Shown here: piece after piece, positions 26,419 through 35,662 of the stretch
Layout of the letters: each line of letters begins with the position of its first letter
Numbering within the stretch: the stretch's first letter is position 1
Assembly: GCA_963724365.1 (NCBI GenBank)
Contig: CAVRUR010000001.1
Location: 248,001-312,000 of the forward strand
DNA: 64,000 nucleotides
Reading direction: 5' to 3'
Source: JALORV01 sp963724365
GTDB taxonomy: Bacteria > Pseudomonadota > Gammaproteobacteria > Burkholderiales > Burkholderiaceae_F
Program-made: the position numbers and the translations under genes
Notes under the pieces: generated by a model
What the model was told of the DNA's origin: nothing
The model's database searches: none
What the model saw: only the letters and a program-made list of their open reading frames with translations

Positions 26419-27188
26419 TGTCTCTCAATCCGAAGATCGGGACCTGGCGCGGCCAGCGCGTCTGGGTGATCGGCGCCTCTTACGGCATCGGCGCCGCGCT
26501 GGCGCGGCGGCTGGTCAACGAGGGCGCGCGCGTGGCCATGTCGGCGCGCAGCCGCGACCTGCTCGATGCAATTGCCGAAGGCACCGACGCGCTCATCGCC
26601 ACCCTCGATGTCACCGATCCGGCCTCGGTCCGCAACGCCGCCACGACTATCCTCGCCGAGTTCAGCGGTATCGACCTCGTGCTGATCGTCGCCGGCACCC
26701 ATATGGCGATGAACGCCGACACGCTCGACATCGCGCGCGCGCGCAAGCTGTTCGAGGTCAACGTGATGGGCGTGCTGCACTGCCTGGATGCGACACTGCC
26801 GACGCTGCTGGCGCAGCGACGCGGCGCGGTCGCGATCGTCGCCTCGGTGGCCGGTTATCGCGGTTTGCCGAAGGCCCTGATCTACGGCCCGACCAAGGCC
26901 GCGCTGATCAACCTCGTCGAGTCTCTCTACCTCGACCTGTCACCGCGCGGCATCGGCGTGCACCTCGTGAACCCGGGCTTTGTCGACACGCCGCTGACAC
27001 GAAAAAACGGCTTCAAGATGCCGGCACTGCTGCCGGCCGACGAGGCAGCCCGGTTGACGCTCGAGGGCATCGCTGACGGCGAGTTCGAGAGCCACTTTCC
27101 AAAGCGCTTCACCAACCTGCTGCGGCTGCTGCGCACCCTTCCGTACCCGGCATACTTCGCTGCCGTTCGTCGGTTCACCGGGAACTAG
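26418..27188 (+). CDS. SDR family NAD(P)-dependent oxidoreductase (lipid cluster)
   Basis: The 256-residue protein has the cofactor motif GASYGIGAALA near residue 19, IVASVAGYRG with the catalytic Ser, and YGPTKAA with the catalytic Tyr/Lys. The C-terminal FESHFPKRFTNLLRLLRTLPYPAYFAAVRRFTG resembles the membrane-associated tail of SDRs that accompany DUF3833 and cyclopropane-synthase-like genes. The start overlaps the preceding stop by one base. The substrate is unknown; oxidation or reduction of a modified acyl chain is an inference from context. Confidence 0.9.
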   Translation: MSLNPKIGTWRGQRVWVIGASYGIGAALARRLVNEGARVAMSARSRDLLDAIAEGTDALIATLDVTDPASVRNAATTILAEFSGIDLVLIVAGTHMAMNADTLDIARARKLFEVNVMGVLHCLDATLPTLLAQRRGAVAIVASVAGYRGLPKALIYGPTKAALINLVESLYLDLSPRGIGVHLVNPGFVDTPLTRKNGFKMPALLPADEAARLTLEGIADGEFESHFPKRFTNLLRLLRTLPYPAYFAAVRRFTGN

Positions 27189-27205
27189 GTTCCAGCACTC
27201 TCACA

Positions 27206-27638
27206 ATGACAGTCGACGCACCGCGTCACGCGGCTGCAGCAATTCTTCGAGACCCTGTCGCGCAGTTCGCTCGCCGCCATCGGGACCGTGTATGCCGACG
27301 ATGCATGGTTCAAGGACCCGTTCAACGAAGTGCACGGCCTGCCGTCGGTGCGGCGGGTCTTCGAGCACATGTTCGACCAGGTGAACGACCCGCGATTCGT
27401 TGTCACTCGCGCAGTGGCACAGGGTGATCACGCGTTCTTGACATGGGATTTCAAGTTCAGAATGAAGCGATCGCCTGACCAACTCCAAGTAATCCGCGGC
27501 GCAAGTCATATACAGTTCGCTCCAGACGGTCGCGTGGCGCATCACCGGGATTACTGGGACGCCGCGGAGGAGCTGTACGAGAAGCTGCCGCTGCTAGGTG
27601 GACTGATGCGCTGGCTCAGGCGCCGGGCCGCCGGCTGA
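27206..27638 (+). pseudogene. NTF2-like (SnoaL-fold) protein, split by a +1 frameshift
   Basis: The ATG at 27206 gives MTVDA. The conserved sequence then continues one base later as RVTRLQQFFETLSRSSLAAIGTVYADDAWFKDPFNEVHGL and runs to a stop at 27638, with FAPDGRVAHHRDYWDAAEELYEKLPLLG. Dropping one C of the CC at 27221-27222 gives a continuous 143-residue nuclear-transport-factor-2-like protein. Family members of this type sit at the end of the same cluster in other proteobacteria; their function is unknown. Without correction, the first frame would end after 73 residues with no conserved content. Confidence 0.8.
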
Positions 27639-27657
27639 AGCCGCGCAGGAGACAAAC

Positions 27658-28530
27658 ATGGCATTTCTCTACCCTGAACTGTTCAAGTCGCTCGAATCCG
27701 TGCGCTGGAATATGGAAACCGATGTGCCGTGGAAGGAATTCGACGGCACGCGGCTGTCCGACGACCAGGCCCGCACGATCAAGATGAACGCCATCACCGA
27801 GTGGTCGGCGCTGCCGGCCACCGAGATGTTCCTGCGCGATAACCTCGACGACTCCGACTTCTCCGCCTTCATGTCGGTCTGGTTCTTCGAGGAGCAGAAG
27901 CACGCGCTGGTGCTGATGGAATACCTGCAGCGCTTCCGGCCGGACCTCGCGCCGACCGAAGAGGAACTGCACGCGGTGCGCTTTGAGTTCGACCCGGCGC
28001 CGCGCCTGGAAACGCTGATGCTGCACTTCTGCGGCGAAATCCGCCTTAACCACTGGTACCGCCGCGCGGCAGAGTGGCACACCGAGCCGGTGATCAAGTC
28101 CATCTACCGACTGCTGTCGCAGGACGAGGCGCGGCATGGCGGCGCCTACCTGCGTTACATGAAGAAGTCGCTCGGCGAAGTCGGCGATGCGGCACGCGCA
28201 GCATTCGCGAAGATCGGTGTGCTGATGGCCTCGGCACGGCGCACCGACAAGGCGCTGCACCCGACCAATCTCCATGTAAATCAGTCGCTTTTCCCGAATG
28301 ACACCGTACAATCGCGCCTCCCGGATCCGGGCTGGCTCGAGCGCTGGCTCGACGAACAAATACGATTCGACAAGGAATGGGAGACCAAAGTCGTCGATCG
28401 GATCCTGCACAACCTGTCGCTGCTTTTCGAGCGCACGTTCAATTCCGTGCAGGACCTGAACCGCTACCGCAAGGAAATTGCGGCGCGACTGCGCACGCCT
28501 CCGGCCGACCCGATCGCCCAGCCCGCCTGA
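27658..28530 (+). CDS. Diiron ferritin-like / acyl-ACP desaturase-like protein
   Basis: The 290-residue helical protein carries a complete diiron carboxylate set in a four-helix-bundle order: Glu48, Glu79-x-x-His82 (WFFEEQKHAL), Glu127 (CGEIRLNHWY) and Glu157-x-x-His160 (SQDEARHGG). This is the arrangement of soluble acyl-carrier-protein desaturases and related ferritin-like oxidases. It is cytosolic, with no signal peptide. It follows the NTF2-like gene by 19 bases and reads with the lipid cluster, so it may be the oxygen-using step on the modified fatty acid. A role independent of the cluster is also possible. A GGAG site precedes the ATG. Confidence 0.8.
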   Translation: MAFLYPELFKSLESVRWNMETDVPWKEFDGTRLSDDQARTIKMNAITEWSALPATEMFLRDNLDDSDFSAFMSVWFFEEQKHALVLMEYLQRFRPDLAPTEEELHAVRFEFDPAPRLETLMLHFCGEIRLNHWYRRAAEWHTEPVIKSIYRLLSQDEARHGGAYLRYMKKSLGEVGDAARAAFAKIGVLMASARRTDKALHPTNLHVNQSLFPNDTVQSRLPDPGWLERWLDEQIRFDKEWETKVVDRILHNLSLLFERTFNSVQDLNRYRKEIAARLRTPPADPIAQPA

Positions 28531-28615
28531 CCACGCGCGCCGTCACGGCGCGTAGGTCGGGAATGCGCAACACGGTGCACCCCCGCTCCGCGCGCGGCGT
28601 TGCCGAAGGTCTCCG

Positions 28616-29638
28616 TTGATACCGCGTCACGTTCCCCTGGTCGAGACCACGCGCGGCGGCGCCACCGAGTGCGTGCACTACGGTTCGATCGCGGTGGTCG
28701 ACCCGGCCGGCAAGCTGATCTCCGCAGTCGGCGATCCGGACTCTCTCAACTTCACTCGTTCGGCCCTAAAGCCGCTGCAGGCGCTGCCATTTGTCGAGGA
28801 TGGCGGCCTGGGCCGCTACGGCTTCACCTCGCACGAGCTGGCGATGATGTGTGCCAGTCACAGCGGCGAGTCGGTGCACATCGGCCTCGTGCAGCGCATG
28901 CTCGCCGCCGCCGGAGTCGACGATTCCGCACTGCAGTGCGGCTGTCACGCGCCCGGCTTCTTTGCTGCGACCGAATCGCCTGCGCCCTCCGGGGTCAAGT
29001 GGTCGTCGCTGTTCCACAACTGCTCCGGCAAGCACGCGGGATTCCTCGCGTACTGCCGCATGCACGACCAGCCGACCGAAACTTACCTCGACTCCGGGCA
29101 CCCGCTGCAGCAGCGCATTCGCACGATCGTCGCGCGCTTCGCCCAGGGTGACGGCGTCGCGCAGGGCATCGATGGCTGCAGCGCACCCAATTTCGCACTG
29201 CCGTTGCGGCGGCTCGCGCAGACCTACGCCCGGCTGGCGGCACAGGAAACGCCGGAGCTGGCAGCGCTTTTCTTCGCGATGACGCGACATCCGGACCTGG
29301 TGTCGGGCACGCGCCGAACCGATCTGGCAATCATGCAGACCGGCGCAGGCGACTGGATCAGCAAGGCGGGCGCCGATGGCATGCAGGCAATCGGCGTCGC
29401 CAGCCACGGGCTCGGCATCGCCATTCGGATCGCTGACGGCAGTCCGCGCGCGCTGCACGCCGCCACGGTCGAAGTGTTGCAGCAACTCGGCGTGCTGGAG
29501 GATTCGAGCGGCACGCCGCTCGCGGTCTACGACTGCCCGCCGATCCGCAACTACCGCGGCATCGAGACCGGCGGCTTCGTGCCGGTGTTCAAGCTGCGCA
29601 AGCAACCCTCGTCGGCGGCCGTGCCGTCCGCCGGCTAG
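28616..29638 (+). CDS. Asparaginase II family protein
   Basis: The 340-residue product starts at a TTG (28616) and reads VPLVETTRGGATECVHYGSIAVVD, then FTRSALKPLQALPFVEDG, CASHSGE, NCSGKHAGFLAYC and GIDGCSAPNFALPLRRLA. These motifs belong to the Rhizobium etli-type asparaginase II family, which is unrelated to the E. coli enzymes. It should hydrolyse L-asparagine to aspartate and ammonia in the cytoplasm. Its stop codon overlaps the stop of the convergent S9 peptidase: both use the same CTAG, at 29635-29638. Confidence 0.92.
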   Translation: MIPRHVPLVETTRGGATECVHYGSIAVVDPAGKLISAVGDPDSLNFTRSALKPLQALPFVEDGGLGRYGFTSHELAMMCASHSGESVHIGLVQRMLAAAGVDDSALQCGCHAPGFFAATESPAPSGVKWSSLFHNCSGKHAGFLAYCRMHDQPTETYLDSGHPLQQRIRTIVARFAQGDGVAQGIDGCSAPNFALPLRRLAQTYARLAAQETPELAALFFAMTRHPDLVSGTRRTDLAIMQTGAGDWISKAGADGMQAIGVASHGLGIAIRIADGSPRALHAATVEVLQQLGVLEDSSGTPLAVYDCPPIRNYRGIETGGFVPVFKLRKQPSSAAVPSAG

Positions 29639-31827
29639 TCGGACACGCCGGCGAGATCGAGGAAGAACGCAAACTCGCGCGCTGCTTCGACGAGCCGCTC
29701 GAAGCGGCCTGACTTGCCGCTGTGGCCGGCCTCCATCGTGACGTGAAACAGCAGTAGATTGCGGTCTGTCTTGGTGGCGCGCAGCCGGGCGACATACTTG
29801 GCCGGCTCGTAGTACTGCACCATCGCGTCCCACAGTCCGGTCGTGACGAGCATCGCCGGATACTCGCGTGCACGGATGTTGTCGTACGGCGAATAGGCGA
29901 GCATGTAATCGTAGTGTGACTTCTGGCGCGGGTCGCCCCACTGCGACCATTCGTTGGTCGTCAACGGTATCGATTCATCGAGCATCGTGGTCACGGCATC
30001 GACGAAGGGAACGTGCAGCGCGATGCCGCGGTAGCGGCCACCGGCCTGGTTGGCGATCACGCCCATCAGCAGGCCCCCGGCGGATCCGCCCGAGGCGAAC
30101 ACTCTTTCCCTGGCGCCGTAACGCTCGCGCACCAGGTGGTCCGTCACATCGACGAAGTCGTTGAAGGTGTTCTGCTTGGCGAGCAGGCGGCCCGACTCGT
30201 ACCAGCCCTGTCCGAGCTCCGCGCCGCCACGCACGTGGGCGAGTGCGATGACGAAGCCGCGGTCGAGCAAGGAGACACGATTGCTGCTGAAGTACGGATC
30301 GTTGGACAGGCCGTAGGCGCCGTAGCCGTCGATGTAGAGCGGCGCGCTGCCGTCGCGCTTGAAACGGTCGCGGCGGTAGACGAGCGACACCGGAATGCGC
30401 TGGCCGTCCCGCGCCGGCGCCCACACCCGCTCGGTGGCGTACTTTGCGGCGGCGTATCCGATCACCGGCTGCACCTTGCGCAAACGTCGCTCGCCCGAGG
30501 CGAGGTCCACGTCGTAGGTCGTGGTCGGCGTGGTCATCGACGTGTACGTATAGCGCGCCGCCGGCACCGCCGGGTCGGGATTTCCCGCCAGGTTCATCGA
30601 GAACGCAGGCTCGTCGGCGGCAACCGTGAACGGCGTGCGGCCATCTGAAGGCAGCACGCGGATTCGACTGTTCGCTTCGACACGCTCCTCGATGACGATC
30701 GCGCGCTCGAACAGCGCGAATGCGTCGACTGCCGCGTCGGCGCGCGCAGGCACGATGTCGCGCCAGCGAGTGCGGTCGTCCGGGGCGCTGTCCGGTGCCG
30801 CCACCAGCCGGAAGTTCAGCGCCGCGTCGTTGGTGCGCAGGATCCAGCGATCACCGAGATGATCGGCATACGTGCGCACCTCCTTGCGCCGTGGCAGCAC
30901 GACGACCGGGGCGGACGCCGGCGCCGCGAGCGGAATAACGCGCGTCTCGGTCGTGTCGTAGCCTTCGAGCTGGATCATCAGGAAACGCCGCGACGCACTG
31001 CGCGCGAGGCCGGTGAAAAGCTCCGGGTCCTGTTCGTCGTACACGAGCACGTCACCGGCCGGGTCAGTGCCCAACCGATGCCGGTAGACGGTCCCGCGCA
31101 CGAGCGTCTGTGGATCCTGGCGCAGGTAGAACACGGTGGCACTGTCGGCGGCCCACTCGGCGTCGGCGAGCACGCCGGCGATCGACTCCGCTGCGAGTTC
31201 CCCCGTGACGAGGTTACGGAAGCGCAGCGTGTAGATGCGACGGCCGACGGTGTCTTCTGCATACGCCAGCCAGCGGTTGTCCGGGCTGACCGCGGTAGCA
31301 CCGATGTTGTAGTACGCGTGCGGCCGCGCGAGCTGCGGGATGTCGAGCACGACCTCCTCCGGAGCTCCCGCGTCCGGCGCGGCCGGCCCGCCGCGCTGTC
31401 GCAGCAGGACCGGATACTCGGCGCCGGCATCGAAACGCCGCCAGTACCAGCAGCCGTTGTCGTACGCCGGCACCGAACTGTCGTCCTCCTTGATGCGGGC
31501 GCGCATTTCGGTGACGAGCCGGTCCTGCAGCGGCTTCACATGCGCCAGCATCGCGTCGGCGTACGCATTCTCGGCGTTCAGGTGCTCGATGATCTCCGGA
31601 CGCTTGGTCCCAGGATCATCGTCACGCATCCAGTAGTACTCGTCGACGCGTTCGCCGTGCGGGCTCTTGACCACGTGCGGAATGCGCTGGGCCACCGGCG
31701 GCGTCAGCGGAGCGGCGTTAGTCTTGGTCTGCGCCATTGCGAGTCCTGCAATCAGATAGAGCAATGCGCTCGCGGCCGGTACGAATACGCTCGGCCGAGC
31801 GCGCTGTATGTCGCTCACGCAATTCAT
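29635..31827 (-). CDS. ptrB: S9 family oligopeptidase B-like peptidase, exported
   Basis: The 730-residue protein has an N-terminal hydrophobic leader (about residues 14-33). Then comes RIPHVVKSPHGERVDEYYWMRDD, typical of oligopeptidase B. The beta-propeller is followed by a serine hydrolase domain with GGSAGG (Ser near residue 580), ALAHVRGGAELGQGWYE and a His in EAGHSGKSGR. Oligopeptidase B cleaves short peptides after basic residues. A periplasmic version is less common than the cytosolic enzyme but is known in high-GC proteobacteria. It overlaps the asparaginase stop by four bases. Confidence 0.93.
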   Translation of the reverse strand: MNCVSDIQRARPSVFVPAASALLYLIAGLAMAQTKTNAAPLTPPVAQRIPHVVKSPHGERVDEYYWMRDDDPGTKRPEIIEHLNAENAYADAMLAHVKPLQDRLVTEMRARIKEDDSSVPAYDNGCWYWRRFDAGAEYPVLLRQRGGPAAPDAGAPEEVVLDIPQLARPHAYYNIGATAVSPDNRWLAYAEDTVGRRIYTLRFRNLVTGELAAESIAGVLADAEWAADSATVFYLRQDPQTLVRGTVYRHRLGTDPAGDVLVYDEQDPELFTGLARSASRRFLMIQLEGYDTTETRVIPLAAPASAPVVVLPRRKEVRTYADHLGDRWILRTNDAALNFRLVAAPDSAPDDRTRWRDIVPARADAAVDAFALFERAIVIEERVEANSRIRVLPSDGRTPFTVAADEPAFSMNLAGNPDPAVPAARYTYTSMTTPTTTYDVDLASGERRLRKVQPVIGYAAAKYATERVWAPARDGQRIPVSLVYRRDRFKRDGSAPLYIDGYGAYGLSNDPYFSSNRVSLLDRGFVIALAHVRGGAELGQGWYESGRLLAKQNTFNDFVDVTDHLVRERYGARERVFASGGSAGGLLMGVIANQAGGRYRGIALHVPFVDAVTTMLDESIPLTTNEWSQWGDPRQKSHYDYMLAYSPYDNIRAREYPAMLVTTGLWDAMVQYYEPAKYVARLRATKTDRNLLLFHVTMEAGHSGKSGRFERLVEAAREFAFFLDLAGVSD

Positions 31828-31836
31828 AGGGGCGGA

Positions 31837-32499
31837 TCATGCCAGTGTGACTTCACCCGCCGTCGTCCGCATGCGCGCCGCAATGCGGACCGGCCCGGGT
31901 CGCAGGTCGATCGGTCCGACCACGCGCAGTTCGCGAAACATTGAGACGATGCCAGCGGTACCCAGCACGGCCGCCGGATGGCTGAGGTCCAGCGAGAGCA
32001 GTTCACAGCCGCTGTCGGGCAATCGGTCGCATGGATGCGGAGTCGATTCGTCGGCGTCGGTCGACCACTGGATAGCCGCCGGCAGCACGCCGCTCCATGG
32101 CAGGCTGCCGTCTTCCGGCACGGCAATCTGCCAGTGAAAATCGCCGCGGCTCATCTCCAGTATCTCGCCGAGGTCCGGCACCCGCGCGCACGCGGCTGCC
32201 AGTGATACACAGCGAAGCACCCAGGTGACCAGCGTCGGGCCGGACGCCAGACGCGAACGCACCGACGCCTCGTCCAGCGCAAACCAGCGGGGGCGCGTGG
32301 GTGGCGCTCCGTCCGGATCGATTGCAATGACTTCCAGGTAGCAGCGTGGCCCCAGTTTGAGCAGGGCGTTGTGCGTGCCCATCGACACGTGCTGGCCGCC
32401 CGGCTGCGGCCGTGCGCCAAGGTGCTGCTCGACCCAGTCGATGCCTTCATCAAGGCGCGTACTTGCCACCACGAGGTGGTCGAGTTCGGAACGCTGCAT
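31837..32499 (-). CDS. VOC family (glyoxalase-like) protein
   Basis: The product has 220 residues. The N-terminal ELDHLVVASTRLDEGIDWVEQHLGARPQPGG and HNALLKLGPRCYLEVIAIDPD match the Glyoxalase_3-like branch of the vicinal oxygen chelate superfamily. The His and Glu are the likely metal ligands. The reaction is unknown. It is upstream of, and on the same strand as, the S9 peptidase, which starts 9 bases after its stop, so the two form an operon. Confidence 0.85.
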   Translation of the reverse strand: MQRSELDHLVVASTRLDEGIDWVEQHLGARPQPGGQHVSMGTHNALLKLGPRCYLEVIAIDPDGAPPTRPRWFALDEASVRSRLASGPTLVTWVLRCVSLAAACARVPDLGEILEMSRGDFHWQIAVPEDGSLPWSGVLPAAIQWSTDADESTPHPCDRLPDSGCELLSLDLSHPAAVLGTAGIVSMFRELRVVGPIDLRPGPVRIAARMRTTAGEVTLA

Positions 32500-32615
32500 C
32501 CCGCGATTCTAGGGAACTGCGCGGCCACGAAACGTGGCGGTGTAGGCCACCGGTGCCGGGCGGGGCGCAGAGTTCGTTCGCATCGCGATGGACACCACCG
32601 GTGGAGACGATCCTG

Positions 32616-33497
32616 CTACTTCTTCGCGTCCGCGGCGTGGCCGGCAAGCGGCAGAGGTTTCAGCGATCGCAGGTAGGCGATCAGCGCCTTCATGTCGGCC
32701 TCGTCGATGTTTCTATACCAGCCGAACGCCATCGGCGGTTTGAGCGAGGAACCGTCACGCCGCTTCCCTTCGCGAATGGCCAGTGCGATCTCGGTGTCGC
32801 TCCAGCCCTTCAGGCCGGACTCATGCGGCGTGAGATTGCGCGAGACCGAGACGCCCCACGGTCCCGTGAACGGATTGCCGCCGGCGCCGAGCCGCTTCAT
32901 GTCGACACCCGTATCGACCCACGGCGTATGGCAATCCATGCAGTGGCCGAGTGGCCCGGCGAGATAGCCGCCATATTTGACGAGATCCTTCTGCGGTGGC
33001 GCAACGACCCTGCCCTTGATCGGCGGACCGTACGCGGGCGGCAGCTTCATCCGGTACACGGACCTGGGCACGGCATTCTTTACCGGTGGTTGCGCCCGGA
33101 GGTAGGCGACCAACGCTTTCAGGTCGGCATCCGAGATTCCCCGATAAAACTCGAATGGCATGGGTGGGCCGATCAAACTGCCATCGGGCCGGATGCCTTC
33201 ACGGATCGCGCGCGCGAGTTGCGCGTCCGTCCATTTGCCGATGCCGGTTTCGGGGTCAGGTGTGATGTTACGGGCGTAGGCCTTGAATTGCTCCTCGTCG
33301 AAGACCATGCCACCGGACAGCCCAAGCGCCGTCTGCGGGCGCCCCTCCTTGTCGAACTGGGCATGGCAGTTGCCGCACGCGACAATGCTGTTCATCAGGT
33401 AAGCACCGCGCTCGATGAGCTTGGCGTCCGGGCCAGCGACAGCAACGGAGCACACGAACAGAAAGCCCAGACCGGCAGCAACGCGGCGGAGTCGCAT
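32616..33497 (-). CDS. Dihaem c-type cytochrome
   Basis: The 293-residue product has a signal peptide (RVAAGLGFLFVCSVAVAG) and two haem-binding motifs, CGNCH near residue 40 and CMDCH near residue 186. Each is followed by a Met-ligand region (PPMPFEFYRGISDADLKALVAYLR and PPMAFGWYRNIDEADMKALIAYLR), so the protein is a tandem duplication of one cytochrome c domain. It resembles the cytochrome subunits of membrane alcohol/aldehyde dehydrogenases, but no dehydrogenase partner is adjacent. It is periplasmic. The start at 33497 was chosen over one 12 codons upstream because the signal peptide begins there. Confidence 0.9.
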   Translation of the reverse strand: MRLRRVAAGLGFLFVCSVAVAGPDAKLIERGAYLMNSIVACGNCHAQFDKEGRPQTALGLSGGMVFDEEQFKAYARNITPDPETGIGKWTDAQLARAIREGIRPDGSLIGPPMPFEFYRGISDADLKALVAYLRAQPPVKNAVPRSVYRMKLPPAYGPPIKGRVVAPPQKDLVKYGGYLAGPLGHCMDCHTPWVDTGVDMKRLGAGGNPFTGPWGVSVSRNLTPHESGLKGWSDTEIALAIREGKRRDGSSLKPPMAFGWYRNIDEADMKALIAYLRSLKPLPLAGHAADAKK

Positions 33498-33655
33498 ACA
33501 GTTCACCTTGAACGGGGAGGGACTGGCCGGCATCGTTGCACCAACCGATCGCCTTGCCTAGGGGTGACGCTTGGGGAGGCGTGGCGTGTCGCGCCCCACG
33601 CGTGCAAACTCGGCAAGTCAGCCATCCGGACAGTGACACGAACCACCGAGACGCC

Positions 33656-35614
33656 ATGAGTCTTTTCAGCTACTTCGAATCGCGCGTCCCGAACGCCACT
33701 GCGGCGCCACCCGCGGCAGTCGAACGCGACGGGCCGCCACCCGGGCTGCTGCCGTTCTACCTGCACTTCGTGCGCCAGTCGCCACGGCTCTACGTCGCGA
33801 TGTTCGTGTTCGGCGCGACGGTGGCGCTGCTGGATACGGTGATACCGCTTTTCATCGGCAAGCTGGTGGGGCTGATGACCGTGCCCGATCCGCGTGCTGC
33901 CGTGATGGCGGAGGCGCCGCTGTTGCTGGTCATGGCGGCCCTGGTGCTGATTGCGCGGCCGCTCGCGATCCTGGCGGATTCGATGGTGCGCAACAACGCG
34001 GTGATCCCCGGCGTGACCACGTTGATCCGCTGGCAGAGTCACTGGCACGTGATCCGCCAGAGCTGGAATTTCTTCCAGAACGACTTTGCCGGCCGGATCG
34101 CCAATCGCGTGATGAACACCTCGAACTCACTGCGCGAAAGTGTGGTCTCGAGCATCCGCGCGGTCTGGTACATCGTCGTGTACGGAATCACGGCACTGCT
34201 GCTGGTGAGCGCGGCGGACTGGCGCCTGGCGGTACCGATCGTGCTGTGGATCGCGACCTTCATGTTCTTCCTGCGCTACTTCGTGCCGCGCATGCGCGAT
34301 CTGTCGAGGGTGAGTTCGGAGGCGCGCTCGCAGGTCATGGGGCGCGTCGTCGACTCGTACACCAACTTTCCGACGGTAAAACTGTTTGCGCGCGCCGCCG
34401 ACGAAGACTCGTACGTGCGCGAGGCGATGGTCGAGCATCGCCAGCGCATCGCCGACCACATGCGCATGACCACCCGATTCATGGCGACGCTGACCTGCAT
34501 GAACTCCGCGCTGGTGGTCGGCACGGCCACACTCGGCGTGCTGTTGTGGATGAACGGTGCGGTGAGCGCCGCTGCGGTCGCGACGGCGCTGCCCCTGGCA
34601 TGGCAGATCGCCAACATGGCGGGCTGGGTGTCGTGGGAAGTCAGCGGAATTTTCGAGAACATCGGCGTGGTGCAAGAGGGCATGGAGACGATTGCAGTGC
34701 CGCACGCGCTAACCGACCGCCCCGATGCGCGCGAGCTGACGGTTGGCGGTGGCGCGATCCGCTTCGACCATGTGCGTTTCGGCTACGGCACGCTGGCGCG
34801 CGGCGGGCGTGCTGTGCTTGACGACCTGAGCTTGGACATTGCTGCGGGCGAGCGCGTCGGCGTGGTGGGTCGATCGGGCGCCGGCAAGTCGACGCTGGTG
34901 AGCCTGCTGTTGCGCTTCCATGACGTCGAAGGCGGTCGCATCACGATCGACGGTCAGGACGTGCGTGAGGTCACGCAGGAATCCCTACGCGCAGCCATCG
35001 GCGTGGTCACGCAGGACACATCGATGCTGCATCGCTCGATTGCCGCCAACATTCGCTACGGCCGGCCACAGGCGACCGACGCCGAAGTCGAGGCCGCCGC
35101 GCGTCAGGCGCACGCGCACGAGTTCATCGTCGGGCTGCGCGACTGGAAGGACCGCAGCGGCTACGCGGCCCACGCCGGTGAACGCGGCGTCAAGCTCTCC
35201 GGCGGCCAGCGCCAGCGTGTGGCGCTGGCCCGCGTGATCCTGAAGAACGCGCCGATCCTGGTTCTGGACGAGGCCACGTCCGCGCTCGACAGCGAGATCG
35301 AAGCCGCTATCCAGGAACAGCTGGAATCACTGATGCTGGGCAAGACCGTGATCGCGATCGCGCATCGGCTGTCGACGATCGCGAAAATGGACCGGCTGGT
35401 CGTGATGGACGCCGGTCGCATCGTGGAAGAAGGCACGCATGAAGAACTGTTGCGTGCCGGCGGCCACTATGCGCTGCTGTGGAAGCGCCAGTCCGGCGGG
35501 TTCCTGGCGAACGACGTGCCGGATGTGGTTGTCGAGCCGGATGACGAGGTGGTGGACGACAGCGCTGCCGATGTACACCCGGACGCCGTGGAGGAACCGC
35601 AAGTCAGGGTCTGA
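33656..35614 (+). CDS. ABC transporter, fused permease/ATPase (type I exporter)
   Basis: The 652-residue half-transporter has a six-span membrane domain at about residues 40-330, then a nucleotide-binding domain. The ATPase has Walker A GRSGAGKST near residue 406, signature LSGGQRQRVALARV, Walker B ILVLDEATSALD and the switch His in IAHRLSTI. It should act as a homodimer or as half of a heterodimer exporting lipid or drug-like substrates. The C-terminal roughly 45 residues are an acidic Asp/Val/Glu tail, which is unusual for the family. The ATG at 33656 was chosen over the long upstream extension. Confidence 0.93.
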   Translation: MSLFSYFESRVPNATAAPPAAVERDGPPPGLLPFYLHFVRQSPRLYVAMFVFGATVALLDTVIPLFIGKLVGLMTVPDPRAAVMAEAPLLLVMAALVLIARPLAILADSMVRNNAVIPGVTTLIRWQSHWHVIRQSWNFFQNDFAGRIANRVMNTSNSLRESVVSSIRAVWYIVVYGITALLLVSAADWRLAVPIVLWIATFMFFLRYFVPRMRDLSRVSSEARSQVMGRVVDSYTNFPTVKLFARAADEDSYVREAMVEHRQRIADHMRMTTRFMATLTCMNSALVVGTATLGVLLWMNGAVSAAAVATALPLAWQIANMAGWVSWEVSGIFENIGVVQEGMETIAVPHALTDRPDARELTVGGGAIRFDHVRFGYGTLARGGRAVLDDLSLDIAAGERVGVVGRSGAGKSTLVSLLLRFHDVEGGRITIDGQDVREVTQESLRAAIGVVTQDTSMLHRSIAANIRYGRPQATDAEVEAAARQAHAHEFIVGLRDWKDRSGYAAHAGERGVKLSGGQRQRVALARVILKNAPILVLDEATSALDSEIEAAIQEQLESLMLGKTVIAIAHRLSTIAKMDRLVVMDAGRIVEEGTHEELLRAGGHYALLWKRQSGGFLANDVPDVVVEPDDEVVDDSAADVHPDAVEEPQVRV

Positions 35615-35662
35615 GCGGTTTCAGTTTGAGTCGGCAAGTTTCCTGAAGGGCCGCGTCGATGA

